In this document: piece by piece, positions 1 to 7,772 of the stretch
How positions within the stretch are numbered: position 1 is the first letter of the stretch
How the letters are laid out: each line of letters begins with the position of its first letter
DNA from: TA-21 sp036557405
Lineage (GTDB): Archaea > Thermoproteota > Nitrososphaeria > Nitrososphaerales > Nitrososphaeraceae
DNA: 28,780 nt
Assembly (NCBI GenBank): GCA_036557405.1
Contig: DATBHO010000094.1
Location: 1 to 28,780, forward strand
Direction: 5' to 3'
Program-made: the position numbers and the translations under genes
Notes under the pieces: model-generated
Seen by the model: only the letters and a program-made list of their open reading frames with translations
Database searches by the model: none
Told to the model about the DNA's origin: nothing

Positions 1-158
1 TAATGAGTATATTAGATTTTCTCAAGTATTAAGGAACAACTAGGATTTTCTTAAATATTCAAAATACAATTTTTTGCTATTTTTTTTAATGAGGAAGGAG
101 AGTTGAATACTATATTCTTCGTTGCCCTTAAATTACCCACAAAGGACTATTTGAGATT

Positions 159-437
159 ATGAAAATGCGGAAAGAGTTGAAAAAATTCTGCCCAAAATGC
201 AAAAAACACACAATACAATCTTTGTCCATATATAAGAAGGGGAAAGATAGAAAAACAGCTGAGGGAGCAAGACGACATGCAGAAGACAAGAAGGGATATG
301 GTGGACAAAAGTTTCCAGAGCTTAAAAGAACTGCTAAGACTACTAAGAAGATTACTCTTAGATATACCTGCAAAAATTGTCAGCGTAAAACAATGAAAGA
401 AGGTATGCGTATGCGGAAACTGGAAATCCAGCCTTAA
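159..437 (+). CDS. rpl44e: Large ribosomal subunit protein L44e (eL42)
   Basis: Structural protein of the archaeal 50S subunit, near the E site. The 92-residue product has the usual family length and is strongly basic. It carries a four-Cys zinc site as two CxxC pairs, C11/C14 (motif FCPKC) and C71/C74 (CKNC), with the typical GYGGQKFPE stretch between them. The start is ATG at 159; a second ATG two codons later would change little. It precedes rps27e by 13 nt, so the two are surely co-transcribed. The pairing L44e-S27e is conserved in archaea. The 158 bases before it hold no gene that I can see, only AT-rich sequence with a possible TATA-like stretch near 110-117. Confidence 0.96.
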   Translation: MKMRKELKKFCPKCKKHTIQSLSIYKKGKDRKTAEGARRHAEDKKGYGGQKFPELKRTAKTTKKITLRYTCKNCQRKTMKEGMRMRKLEIQP

Positions 438-450
438 ATTGTGATGCACA

Positions 451-648
451 ATGAGAAGAGAAAATATTCTAATTCCAAAACCAAAGAGCAACTTCTTATC
501 GGTACAATGCACAAGTTGTCATGAAACAAGCGTTATTTTTTCTCATGCTACCAGTGATATCAATTGCAAATCATGTGGAAATCCGATAGCGAAAAAAACT
601 GGCGGAAAGGCGACAATCCTTGGAGAGAACATTAGTACCCTTGATTAA
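451..648 (+). CDS. rps27e: Small ribosomal subunit protein S27e (eS27)
   Basis: Zinc-ribbon protein of the 30S subunit, 65 residues, normal length for archaea. The zinc ligands are visible as CxxC pairs C20/C23 (VQCTSC) and C39/C42 (NCKSCGNPI), followed by the family's conserved C-terminal stretch GGKATILGE. ATG start, 13 nt after rpl44e. Its last 17 nt overlap the 3' end of the convergent cobY gene. In many archaea this pair is followed by the translation factor aIF2-alpha gene; here it is not, and cobalamin genes on the other strand follow instead. Confidence 0.95.
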   Translation: MRRENILIPKPKSNFLSVQCTSCHETSVIFSHATSDINCKSCGNPIAKKTGGKATILGENISTLD

Positions 649-1273
649 TTTTTTTAGAACTTAGTAGCAAGAAATCTTTTTTTGTATTTATGTTAAATGC
701 CAGCCTTTCACTATTCAATGTTATATAATGCTCTTTGATTACTAGTCCTCTTTGTATTTTGGATGAATCAAAAATTGTTATTCCAGAATAAAAATACTCT
801 TTGCCTACCGATTTTATCGATATGGTAGGTAATAGGCCCAAATTTATTATGAATTCCTTATCCAATAGTATCGACATACACTGCTGGTCGGCTTCCCAAT
901 TAGAAATTATCCTGTCAATCAATTCCGAAGTTATTAATGGCATATCTGAAGGCAAGACAAAAACAACTGAAGGTTTCAGTTTTTCTAAAACAAATATTAG
1001 GTCAGTCGAGTAGTCAATACCACTTGTCTCTATAATTCTAAGAAATCCATTAAATGAATATTGATGGTTCTTTAAAAAATCCATGGTGAGTTTGCAGTTG
1101 AAGCTTGCAGCTGCATAGATTCTATTAAATTTTTTAGAATTTTTTAAAGCAATAAGAATATGCTCAATCAATGGTTTATTGTCAAGTTTAAGCATGGCTT
1201 TGTCCGAACAGAAATTCTTGATTCTTTTACCTTTACCGCCACACATAATAAGAGCTAACATCTCTTTTGTCAT
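632..1273 (-). CDS. cobY: Adenosylcobinamide-phosphate guanylyltransferase (CobY-type)
   Basis: Predicted to transfer GMP from GTP to adenosylcobinamide phosphate, giving adenosylcobinamide-GDP, the activated intermediate used by CobS. The 213-residue protein begins with the nucleotidyltransferase loop CGGKGKRI (residues 11-18) followed by DKAMLKLDNKPLIEH, the MobA/CobY-type signature, and has the PSDMP segment expected around the metal-binding Asp. By sequence alone a MobA-like or other NTP transferase is possible; position as last gene of the cobalamin operon, 2 nt after the cobS stop codon, decides for CobY, the archaeal non-orthologous replacement of bacterial CobU. ATG start at 1273. Its 3' end overlaps convergent rps27e by 17 nt. 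Confidence 0.85.
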   Translation of the reverse strand: MTKEMLALIMCGGKGKRIKNFCSDKAMLKLDNKPLIEHILIALKNSKKFNRIYAAASFNCKLTMDFLKNHQYSFNGFLRIIETSGIDYSTDLIFVLEKLKPSVVFVLPSDMPLITSELIDRIISNWEADQQCMSILLDKEFIINLGLLPTISIKSVGKEYFYSGITIFDSSKIQRGLVIKEHYITLNSERLAFNINTKKDFLLLSSKKINQGY

Positions 1274-1275
1274 TT

Positions 1276-2022
1276 TCAGATCATTAATGTGGATAATATC
1301 AGTAATGATGTTAGACGAGATATTTCATTAGAAGCGCCGAAGACATCACCACTTACTCCTCCAAAATTCTTGTAAGATAAAATTAAAATGATGAGACCAA
1401 TAATTAATACTATTCCTAAAGTTAGTAAACCCATCATGCCTTCGATAACGTATACTATTAATACAGTGATAATAATAGACATAATTATTTTGTAACCTTT
1501 TTTCATCTCAATAGTGAATGAGGAACTAAAACCCGACCAAGACGAATGTCCCACAGATGCCTGAAATACCATTACATATTTTGCTATTACCTCTGATACA
1601 ATAATGGAGTAAAATAATTTTATTGCGGATTCAAAATTTATTAATGCAATAAATAGCCCAATAAAACTAATAATCAAAGCAGTAGTCCCTGCAGCTCCCA
1701 CAATTGGATCAGACATTGCTTTTCGCTTGGATTCTTTATCACCATTTGACATCAGTCCGTCGGCAAAATCAGCTAATCCATCGATGTGATGAACACCGGT
1801 AACAATAACGAATGTTATCAATATTACAAAGCTAGTAATATAATGAGGGAGAAAGCTAGAGGATAGTAGTGCTACAAGTCCTACAATTATGCCAATTATT
1901 ACTCCATAAAGTGGAAAAAAATACATGTTTTTTGCTATCGTAGCTAAATCATAATTATATGCTCTTGGCATTGGTATGATTGTCAAAAAAGACAGAACAG
2001 AGAGGAATGATTTAAAAACCAT
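1276..2022 (-). CDS. cobS: Adenosylcobinamide-GDP ribazoletransferase (cobalamin synthase)
   Basis: Integral membrane enzyme joining adenosylcobinamide-GDP with alpha-ribazole (phosphate) to finish the cobalamin nucleotide loop. The 248-residue protein has the length of the family, several hydrophobic segments, and the hallmark motif HHIDGLADFADGLMS near residues 78-92, whose Asp residues bind the metal and GDP substrate, followed by the conserved region around SDPIVGAAGT. The C-terminal GGVSGDVFGASNEISR segment is also typical of CobS. ATG start; it overlaps the end of cbiB by 11 nt, so translational coupling is likely. Confidence 0.95.
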   Translation of the reverse strand: MVFKSFLSVLSFLTIIPMPRAYNYDLATIAKNMYFFPLYGVIIGIIVGLVALLSSSFLPHYITSFVILITFVIVTGVHHIDGLADFADGLMSNGDKESKRKAMSDPIVGAAGTTALIISFIGLFIALINFESAIKLFYSIIVSEVIAKYVMVFQASVGHSSWSGFSSSFTIEMKKGYKIIMSIIITVLIVYVIEGMMGLLTLGIVLIIGLIILILSYKNFGGVSGDVFGASNEISRLTSLLILSTLMI

Positions 2023-2986
2023 ATAAAATGTCCCACCATCCCATCAATGATAATAACAAAACCATGGGGATTGATACAAAAACAAAAAACAAGATTACTG
2101 ATAATTTTACCATTGTGAGTGCATTACTGCATTTTTCAATAGATAGAGGCTCGATATTTATACCCAACCCATAAAATCCAACTTTTTCTAACCTCACCCT
2201 TAGGGCCCCAGCTAACGCTGACATTGGGTATCCACCATTACGACTTGGCGTGTTATTGTGATCCATACGCATTACCAATATGGAATTTTTCCAATCGGCA
2301 CCGACTATCTTCGAAGAAACTACCAGCAATACTCCACATAATCTTGCGGGTAGATAGTTTGAAATGGTATCTAGTTTTGCAGCTATCCACCCAATTTCAT
2401 AATGGTATTTATCAGTATAACCTATCATAGAGTCAAGGGTGTTGATAATTCGATAAGCAATTGCACCAGGAGGACCAAATAGTGAATAGTAGAATAATGG
2501 GGAACACATCCCATCGACCAGGCTTTCGCCTATCGATTCTATCGTAGCAGATATTATATGTTCTCTATCTAGAGCTTCAGTCCTTCTTCCTACAATATAT
2601 GAAAGCTTCTTTCTCGCATCAATCAGGTTTTCCTCATCCAGCGCATATGTTACAGCCCTTACATGACGTTCTAAAGTAAGAATTGCCATAGTAAGTTTCA
2701 GTACCAAGAGTGAGTATATCAATAATGCAAATATTCCAAATAATTTGTATAATGCAATCGAAAAGTAATACGAGGTCACAGAAATTCCAAATGTTAATGT
2801 CAAGGTAAAAATTATACCCTTTAGTCTTTCCTGCTTAAGACTTGATTTGTGCTTTAATTTTGGTATGAAGAAGCTTACGAGTTTTCCCAACCATGATACA
2901 GGATGAATCCTATTTGGAGGATCGACTAGTAAGAAAGAAAGGGCAATGCCGCCAACAAGTGTTAACAAAATATAGTTAGAGATCAT
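2012..2986 (-). CDS. cbiB: Adenosylcobinamide-phosphate synthase, CbiB/CobD family
   Basis: Membrane enzyme that amidates adenosylcobyric acid with (R)-1-amino-2-propanol (phosphate), forming adenosylcobinamide (phosphate). The 324-residue protein has the full family length, with an N-terminal DPPNRIHPVSWLGK motif (around residues 22-35), the YIVGRR-T region, the SATIESIGESLVDGMCSPLFYY segment, GPPGAIAYRIINTLDSMIGY, and the late NGGYPMSALAGAL motif. These are the conserved blocks of the family. Called cbiB in the Salmonella naming and cobD in the Pseudomonas naming. It overlaps cbiP upstream and cobS downstream by 11 nt each. The amino-propanol phosphate is presumably supplied by the first gene of the same operon. 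Confidence 0.95.
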   Translation of the reverse strand: MISNYILLTLVGGIALSFLLVDPPNRIHPVSWLGKLVSFFIPKLKHKSSLKQERLKGIIFTLTLTFGISVTSYYFSIALYKLFGIFALLIYSLLVLKLTMAILTLERHVRAVTYALDEENLIDARKKLSYIVGRRTEALDREHIISATIESIGESLVDGMCSPLFYYSLFGPPGAIAYRIINTLDSMIGYTDKYHYEIGWIAAKLDTISNYLPARLCGVLLVVSSKIVGADWKNSILVMRMDHNNTPSRNGGYPMSALAGALRVRLEKVGFYGLGINIEPLSIEKCSNALTMVKLSVILFFVFVSIPMVLLLSLMGWWDILYGF

Positions 2987-3839
2987 AATTCATTTTTACA
3001 ATATTTAAAAGATATTTCATGTCAATGTTTCTTTTAAAGGTGGATGCAACGTTATCGATTTGTTTTTCAAGATAGCTCTTGTTATACGATGATTTTGATC
3101 TCTTTTGATCCAATGAATCTTCATTTGGGATATCGAACCGTGTTTTTGGTATTACTCCTAAAACCCTCTTGTGTGTCATTTTTTCAACAGATATTATCCC
3201 GCTATTTAGTATAGATTTTTCTCCGAGAAACTTGTTAATTATTACACCTTTAACAAATTTTCTTTGCCGAGTTGGCAATAATTTTATTGTGCCAACTATA
3301 GCGGCAAAGCAGCCCCCACGTTCAATGTCTGCTACCAATAATACTTTTGAATTTATTTTTTCGGCTAAAATCATATTTGCGATATCATACTTTGATAAGT
3401 TAATTTCTGCAGGTGACCCTGCACCTTCTATTAGAATTAGATCATATTCTTTTCTAAGACTTTCTATATCTTGTAGGACCTTAGGGAAACCCTTTTGAAG
3501 AACAAAATTACTGTAGTACTCTTCTGCACTCATGCGCAAATTTTTTAATCCCCCTAAAAAAATTTCGCTTACATTATTTCTGAGAGGTCTCAAGAGAATT
3601 GGATTCATCCTAATGTCTGGTCTTACTCGGGCGGCAATGGCTTGAACAGCTTGTATTCTTGCCATTTCCTTTACTGAATTATTTTCTTTAAGATCATAAA
3701 AATTCGAAGTCATATTCTGAGCCTTAAATGGACATACTTTATAACCCATATCGGAGAATATTCTGCATAGTGCTATTACCGTAGTACTCTTCCCGGCCCC
3801 CGATGAGGTTCCTTGTATCATCAACAGATTTCCTTTCAT
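2976..3839 (-). CDS. cbiP: Cobyric acid synthase, synthetase domain only (no glutaminase domain)
   Basis: Resembles CobQ/CbiP, which amidates four side chains of adenosylcobyrinic acid a,c-diamide using ATP and glutamine. Visible blocks are the P-loop GTSSGAGKS (10-18), PFKAQNM (37-43), the ARIQAVQAIAARV segment, MNPILLRP (78-85), EGAGSPAEINL (138-148) with DIANM, VADIERGG (169-176) and IPNEDSLD (237-244). The protein stops at 287 residues, whereas bacterial CobQ/CbiP are roughly 480-510 and continue into a class I glutamine amidotransferase domain with a catalytic Cys-His-Glu triad. Nothing of that domain is present, and the stop overlaps the cbiB start by 11 nt, so there is no room for a lost remnant. 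It shares a 4-nt ATGA overlap with cobD upstream. Ammonia must come from solution or from a separate glutaminase; this is inference. Confidence 0.85.
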   Translation of the reverse strand: MKGNLLMIQGTSSGAGKSTTVIALCRIFSDMGYKVCPFKAQNMTSNFYDLKENNSVKEMARIQAVQAIAARVRPDIRMNPILLRPLRNNVSEIFLGGLKNLRMSAEEYYSNFVLQKGFPKVLQDIESLRKEYDLILIEGAGSPAEINLSKYDIANMILAEKINSKVLLVADIERGGCFAAIVGTIKLLPTRQRKFVKGVIINKFLGEKSILNSGIISVEKMTHKRVLGVIPKTRFDIPNEDSLDQKRSKSSYNKSYLEKQIDNVASTFKRNIDMKYLLNIVKMNYDL

Positions 3840-4903
3840 TTATCAATTACTTCCAATGAATTTAGGAGTTGTAAATTTTCATCATGGGTCTTTACCGCAA
3901 CCCTTATGAACTTGTCATACATGCCCTTAAAATCACTGCAATCTCTAACAAGGATACCATTTCTCTCAAGTAGTAAATCTCTAAGTAGCGTAGAATTATT
4001 ATTATGCAATTGTATTAAGTAATAGTTTACATCTGATTCATGTGCAGCGAATGATTTTAATTTATTATTTAAAACATTATGCATAAACTCACGCTCAACT
4101 CGTATCATTTTTTGTGCCCTTCTCACATGAGAAATATCTTCCAATGCAGTAACACCAGCTAATTGAGCTAATCCGTTTACGTTCCAAGTAATTTTATAGT
4201 GCGATATTTTCCTTGCGATATTTGGATGCGAAACGCAATAACCCAATCTTAACCCTGCGAGTCCAAATGATTTTGTCATTGAACGTAACACGACTATATT
4301 TTGGAATTCGTTAATTTTATCAATGAAACTTCTTGCGTGCTTAATCTCGTCAACAAATTCAATAAAACTTTCATCTATGAGAATCTTTACGGACTCATCT
4401 ATTTCTTCTATTAATCTTTCTATTAAATGATATGCAAATATTCCAGTTGGATTGTTCGGATTGCACAAGAATATTGCGTCAGATTTATCTGATTTTTCTA
4501 ATATTCTATCAATATCCAGATTCCAATTCTTCAGCGGGATATGCTTGATTTTGGCCCCTATTTTTCTTGATGCCAACTCATATTCGCAAAATGTCGGTGA
4601 TGGTATTAGTACTCGGTTCCGAACAAACGCCCTCACAAAGTTATAAATTAATTCAGTTGCTCCGTTCCCTACATTAATTGAATCCTGTGATAAATTGCTG
4701 CCTAAATAGTCTAAAATTTTCTTTTTTAGAACGACATGTTCATTATCTGGGTAAATTGATGAAAGTTTTGATAAATTTTTTCTTAGCACCTTTAGAACCA
4801 TCTTAGATGTGCCAAATGGATTAATATTGGAACTAAAATCAACTTTTACTAGGCTGGGGTTTATACTGTAAACCCCGCCATGAGAACAAGAATTCTGTAT
4901 CAT
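3836..4903 (-). CDS. cobD: Threonine-phosphate decarboxylase-like PLP aminotransferase-fold enzyme
   Basis: Predicted to decarboxylate L-threonine O-3-phosphate to (R)-1-amino-2-propanol O-2-phosphate, the linker of the cobalamin nucleotide loop. Fold-type I PLP enzyme, 355 residues. The N-terminal HGG (8-10) and DFSSNINPFG (22-31) blocks separate this subfamily from its relative histidinol-phosphate aminotransferase HisC. Other marks are NPNNPTG (148-154), the PLP-contacting DESFIEF (177-183) and the Schiff-base lysine K211 in SMTKSFGLAGLRLGY. Named cobD in Salmonella, cobC in Pseudomonas. It is the first gene of a five-gene overlapping operon; a TATA-like box lies 24 nt upstream of its ATG, suggesting a leaderless transcript. 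HisC activity cannot be excluded from sequence alone. Confidence 0.88.
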   Translation of the reverse strand: MIQNSCSHGGVYSINPSLVKVDFSSNINPFGTSKMVLKVLRKNLSKLSSIYPDNEHVVLKKKILDYLGSNLSQDSINVGNGATELIYNFVRAFVRNRVLIPSPTFCEYELASRKIGAKIKHIPLKNWNLDIDRILEKSDKSDAIFLCNPNNPTGIFAYHLIERLIEEIDESVKILIDESFIEFVDEIKHARSFIDKINEFQNIVVLRSMTKSFGLAGLRLGYCVSHPNIARKISHYKITWNVNGLAQLAGVTALEDISHVRRAQKMIRVEREFMHNVLNNKLKSFAAHESDVNYYLIQLHNNNSTLLRDLLLERNGILVRDCSDFKGMYDKFIRVAVKTHDENLQLLNSLEVIDK

Positions 4904-4923
4904 TTAAATTCCAAATTAGATGC

Positions 4924-4930
4924 TATATAA
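4924..4930 (-). promoter_or_regulatory. TATA-like box for the cobalamin operon
   Basis: On the minus strand TTATATA is centred about 24 nt upstream of the cobD ATG at 4903. That spacing puts the predicted start site at or within a few bases of the start codon, as in leaderless archaeal transcripts. The 94-bp gap between cobD and divergent asd must hold promoters for both. Confidence 0.5.
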
Positions 4931-4997
4931 CATAAATGGATAATATTATGTTTTTTCTGAAAACGAATATTAGTTGCGTTCTCAATAACCGCAGATT

Positions 4998-6074
4998 ATG
5001 TTAAAGGTTGCGGTAATAGGTGCTACGGGCGCTGTAGGACAAGAATTTGTTATTGGACTGAATAAACACCCGTGGTTTGACTTGGTGCAAGTTGCGTCAT
5101 CAGAAAGATCAGCGGGAAAAAGATACATTGATGCACTTAGGGATCCAAATACTTCACTTCTCAAATGGCACAATAAGGAAAATATTCCCGAAAGAGTAAG
5201 GGATATGGTGATAAATAGGGTAGAGGAAATTAACCCAAAGAAGGTTGATCTAATTTTTACCGCACTTGAATCAGAAGATGCAAAAATGATTGAACCAAAG
5301 ATGGCATCAGAAGTTCCTGTTATAAGTACCGCTGCGGCATTTAGATACGAAGACGACGTTCCAATATTAATTCCGGGAATAAATGACGAACACAGTGAAT
5401 TATTAAATATTCAGAGGAAGAATAGGAAATGGAATGGTTTTATCGCACCATTACCTAACTGCACAACCACCGGGATGGCCATAACGCTCAAGCCATTATT
5501 GGATGAAATGGGATTAGAAAATGTAATCATGACTTCACTTCAGGCTCTCTCTGGAGCTGGCAGATCTCCTGGAGTCATAGCATTGGATATAATGGATAAT
5601 GTAATCCCGTATATACCAAAAGAGGAGGAAAAGGTTCAAGTTGAAACAAAAAAGATCCTAGGAAAGTTTGATGGTAAATCAATTATGAATGCAAACATAA
5701 ACGTAAGTTGCACATGTACTAGAGTTCCGGTAATAGATGGACATACCGAAACAGTTTTTGCTGAACTAAAAAAAACCGCTTTACCCGACCAGGTGAAGGA
5801 ATCAATGATTAATTTTTCCAAATCTGTATCAATAAAAGATCTTCCTTCTGCGCCAAAAGATTACATAATTGTTCATGATGATCCTACGAGACCTCAACCA
5901 AGAATTGATAGAGAAATTAACGATGGAATGACCACAGTTGTAGGAAGATTGCGAAAGGATACTGTATTTAAGAACGGTATAAAATACGTACTGCTAACTC
6001 ACAATGAAAAAATGGGTTCTGCAAAGGGTGCTATACTCTTAGCAGAGTTATTTAAATCGAAAAAGATTATTTAA
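4998..6074 (+). CDS. asd: Aspartate-semialdehyde dehydrogenase
   Basis: NADP-dependent reduction of aspartyl phosphate to aspartate semialdehyde, the branch point to threonine, methionine and lysine. The 358-residue protein has the N-terminal Rossmann motif GATGAVGQEF (8-17), the catalytic cysteine C155 in PLPNCTTTGMA, the substrate region SGAGRSPG (185-192), and the catalytic histidine H249 in TRVPVIDGHTE. Length and motifs fit the archaeal/fungal-type enzyme. ATG start at 4998. It is divergent from the cobalamin operon, whose first enzyme uses threonine phosphate, so the two share a metabolic link through threonine; co-regulation is only inference. Confidence 0.95.
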   Translation: MLKVAVIGATGAVGQEFVIGLNKHPWFDLVQVASSERSAGKRYIDALRDPNTSLLKWHNKENIPERVRDMVINRVEEINPKKVDLIFTALESEDAKMIEPKMASEVPVISTAAAFRYEDDVPILIPGINDEHSELLNIQRKNRKWNGFIAPLPNCTTTGMAITLKPLLDEMGLENVIMTSLQALSGAGRSPGVIALDIMDNVIPYIPKEEEKVQVETKKILGKFDGKSIMNANINVSCTCTRVPVIDGHTETVFAELKKTALPDQVKESMINFSKSVSIKDLPSAPKDYIIVHDDPTRPQPRIDREINDGMTTVVGRLRKDTVFKNGIKYVLLTHNEKMGSAKGAILLAELFKSKKII

Positions 6075-6161
6075 TCATGAATTATTGATAAAAAAAATAG
6101 TTAAAATTGAAATTAATACATTTATTAACCTCAAAATTTACGATATAATCAGTGATTTCTT

Positions 6162-6626
6162 ATGTATAAAATAGACGATTTGGATCTTAAAATTTTGGAG
6201 GAACTTTCGAATGACGCATCCATTTCGGTTCCCAGACTATCAAGAAAAATCAATATTAACGCGTCGGTAGTATACAGTAGGATTAAAAGATTAGTAAAGA
6301 GGGGCATTATAAGAAAATTTACGATATTGATGAATGATGAAGCCCTTGGATTTAATGTGAAGGCGCTAACTGGTATAAACATGGATTCAAAATTGAGAGA
6401 TAACGTTTTGAGCGAGTTATTCAGAATCCCAGGGGTTACGGAAGTTTCGGAAGTTACTGGGAGATTTGATATATTAGTAACAATGAATTCTCATTCATTG
6501 GACGAAATGCATCAGCTGATATCAGAACGAGTCGGACGCATAGAAGGAGTACAGAAGACAGAAACGTTTATTGAAATGAGAAAAACAACGAGAGAAATTC
6601 CGATTCCGCCTTTGGAGCAGGAGTAG
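6162..6626 (+). CDS. Lrp/AsnC family transcriptional regulator
   Basis: DNA-binding regulator of the feast/famine family, 154 residues. The N-terminal helix-turn-helix covers about residues 4-55 (IDDLDLKILEELSNDASIS, then INASVVYSRIKRLVKRGII). The C-terminal RAM ligand-binding domain spans about 65-140, with the characteristic segment IPGVTEVSEVTGRFDILV, where the Gly-Asp pair normally sits near the effector site. ATG start; it lies 87 nt after asd in the same direction. Effector unknown: an amino acid is usual for the family. A role in controlling asd is plausible from position only. Confidence 0.92.
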   Translation: MYKIDDLDLKILEELSNDASISVPRLSRKININASVVYSRIKRLVKRGIIRKFTILMNDEALGFNVKALTGINMDSKLRDNVLSELFRIPGVTEVSEVTGRFDILVTMNSHSLDEMHQLISERVGRIEGVQKTETFIEMRKTTREIPIPPLEQE

Positions 6627-6712
6627 ATTAGTATCAAGTATTTGGTTCTAAATATTAATTAGCTAGCCATACAGCTGTCCTTAATAGAATATTAAATTTG
6701 TTCGATATGATG

Positions 6713-6748
6713 TGTGAGGTTGTTCTCACAGACATGTAAATAAATGTC
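6713..6748. other. Two tandem small inverted repeats between convergent genes
   Basis: TGTGAG (6713-6718) pairs with CTCACA (6725-6730) across a 6-nt loop, and immediately afterwards GACAT (6731-6735) pairs with ATGTC (6744-6748) across an 8-nt loop. They lie in the 232-bp gap between the 3' ends of the Lrp-family gene (+) and pfdB (-). They could form hairpins in either transcript, but the stems are short and there is no long T tract directly after them, so I do not call a terminator. Confidence 0.3.
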
Positions 6749-6858
6749 ATAAACTGAATTAAGGATGGGAAGGACCTCAATACAGGAACTGATCGTTGAT
6801 ATAGAATTTAGAATACCCTGCTATACTAAAGAATTATTCCAAGTGAAGCAAAAAATCA

Positions 6859-7248
6859 TCAAGTGTTTGGTTTCGTACCCATATTGCCTGGTTGTCCTTG
6901 ACCCATTCGAATCATTTCATTTATCTTGTTTTCAACTTCCTTTAAATTTTCTTTTACTCTTGTTTCCTGTTTACCTAGAACCACCAACCGGGTGTTGGAG
7001 AGATCTTTCTTCTCGTCTAGCTCCTTAAGAGTATCATCCTTTTTGGTTTTAATCAGTAGGGGTCCTACACTCTTGTAGACTGCTTCATCCTGTTCTGATT
7101 TCTTTAACTCTTCGGTAGCCTTTTCAATCTCCACAGATTCGGCTTCAAGTTGTTGTTTTTGTATTAGAATTGCTTGTAAATTTTGCTGCAGCTGTTGTAG
7201 CCTTGTAAGTTGTTCTCTTAACCATGGAGGTATTTCTTGTTCACTCAT
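6859..7248 (-). CDS. pfdB: Prefoldin beta subunit
   Basis: Subunit of the hexameric jellyfish-shaped prefoldin chaperone, which hands unfolded proteins to the thermosome. The 129-residue protein has two heptad-rich coiled-coil helices (about 10-52 and 78-115) flanking the family's beta-hairpin region with DEAVYKSVGPLLIKTKKDD, matching beta-type prefoldin. The tail is Gly/Gln-rich. ATG start at 7248. It is the last gene of the SBDS-exosome-L37ae-Pcc1 operon, a position conserved in many archaea. Confidence 0.93.
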   Translation of the reverse strand: MSEQEIPPWLREQLTRLQQLQQNLQAILIQKQQLEAESVEIEKATEELKKSEQDEAVYKSVGPLLIKTKKDDTLKELDEKKDLSNTRLVVLGKQETRVKENLKEVENKINEMIRMGQGQPGNMGTKPNT

Positions 7249-7288
7249 TTCTAGTTACTTTGCTTTACCATCATAAATCTATAGCGTT

Positions 7289-7552
7289 TTATAAATTTAG
7301 AGACAAGTACGATAAACTCAATAACCTGACGTATGTGTTAATAATGGCACGCATTGATTGTAAATCGACAGTACTAATATTAATACAAATTACACCATCA
7401 TTAGAGGTAATTCTTATTTCTTCATTACCGGTGAGAAATCTAGTTTCAGGTTGTAGAGCATTAATGATTGTATTTACACTCTTGATTGATAATAATGATG
7501 TAAGGTTGTCTAGTACGATTTGAATTCTAATACTTACTCTTGGTTTTTTCAA
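7289..7552 (-). CDS. pcc1: KEOPS complex subunit Pcc1
   Basis: Small dimerising subunit of KEOPS, which with Kae1, Bud32 and Cgi121 makes the t6A37 modification of tRNA. The 87-residue protein matches the expected size, with a hydrophobic IRIQIVLDN strand, a basic-to-polar middle ending in TRFLTGNEEIRI, and a C-terminal helix STVDLQSMRAIINTYVRLL; in Pcc1 this helix packs in the dimer. Similarity is modest, and the assignment rests largely on position between rpl37ae and pfdB, where archaeal Pcc1 normally lies. The start is TTG at 7552, overlapping the end of rpl37ae by 26 nt; no ATG is available near the N-terminus. Confidence 0.8.
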   Translation of the reverse strand: MKKPRVSIRIQIVLDNLTSLLSIKSVNTIINALQPETRFLTGNEEIRITSNDGVICINISTVDLQSMRAIINTYVRLLSLSYLSLNL

Positions 7553-7772
7553 CGTTTACATCGTATGTACCTGCAGCTACTTTATAGTTACATTTTGAAC
7601 AGTACCAAATTCCCAAAGCCTTCCTATCAAATTTTATTGATCCACATTTAGGACATCTCCTCTTTTTTTTCAAAACCCTGTAAATTATTCCGTATCTCTT
7701 CCTTACTGTAGCTCCATATTTTACACCTAATCCCTTAAGGCGAGATATTTTGTGCTTACTTCTACTTACCAA
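7527..7772 (-). CDS. rpl37ae: Large ribosomal subunit protein L37ae (eL43)
   Basis: Zinc-binding 50S protein, 81 residues. Zinc ligands are C40/C43 (RCPKC) and C58/C61 (YCSKC), with the family's GVKYGATVRKRYGIIYRV segment before them and GIWYCSKCNYKVAAGTY after. Start TTG at 7772, reading into rrp42 by 11 nt; there is no in-frame ATG nearby. In many archaea RNA polymerase subunit P (rpoP), another tiny zinc-ribbon protein, follows here; no such ORF is present between this gene and pcc1, since the two overlap. Confidence 0.93.
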   Translation of the reverse strand: MVSRSKHKISRLKGLGVKYGATVRKRYGIIYRVLKKKRRCPKCGSIKFDRKALGIWYCSKCNYKVAAGTYDVNVEKTKSKY

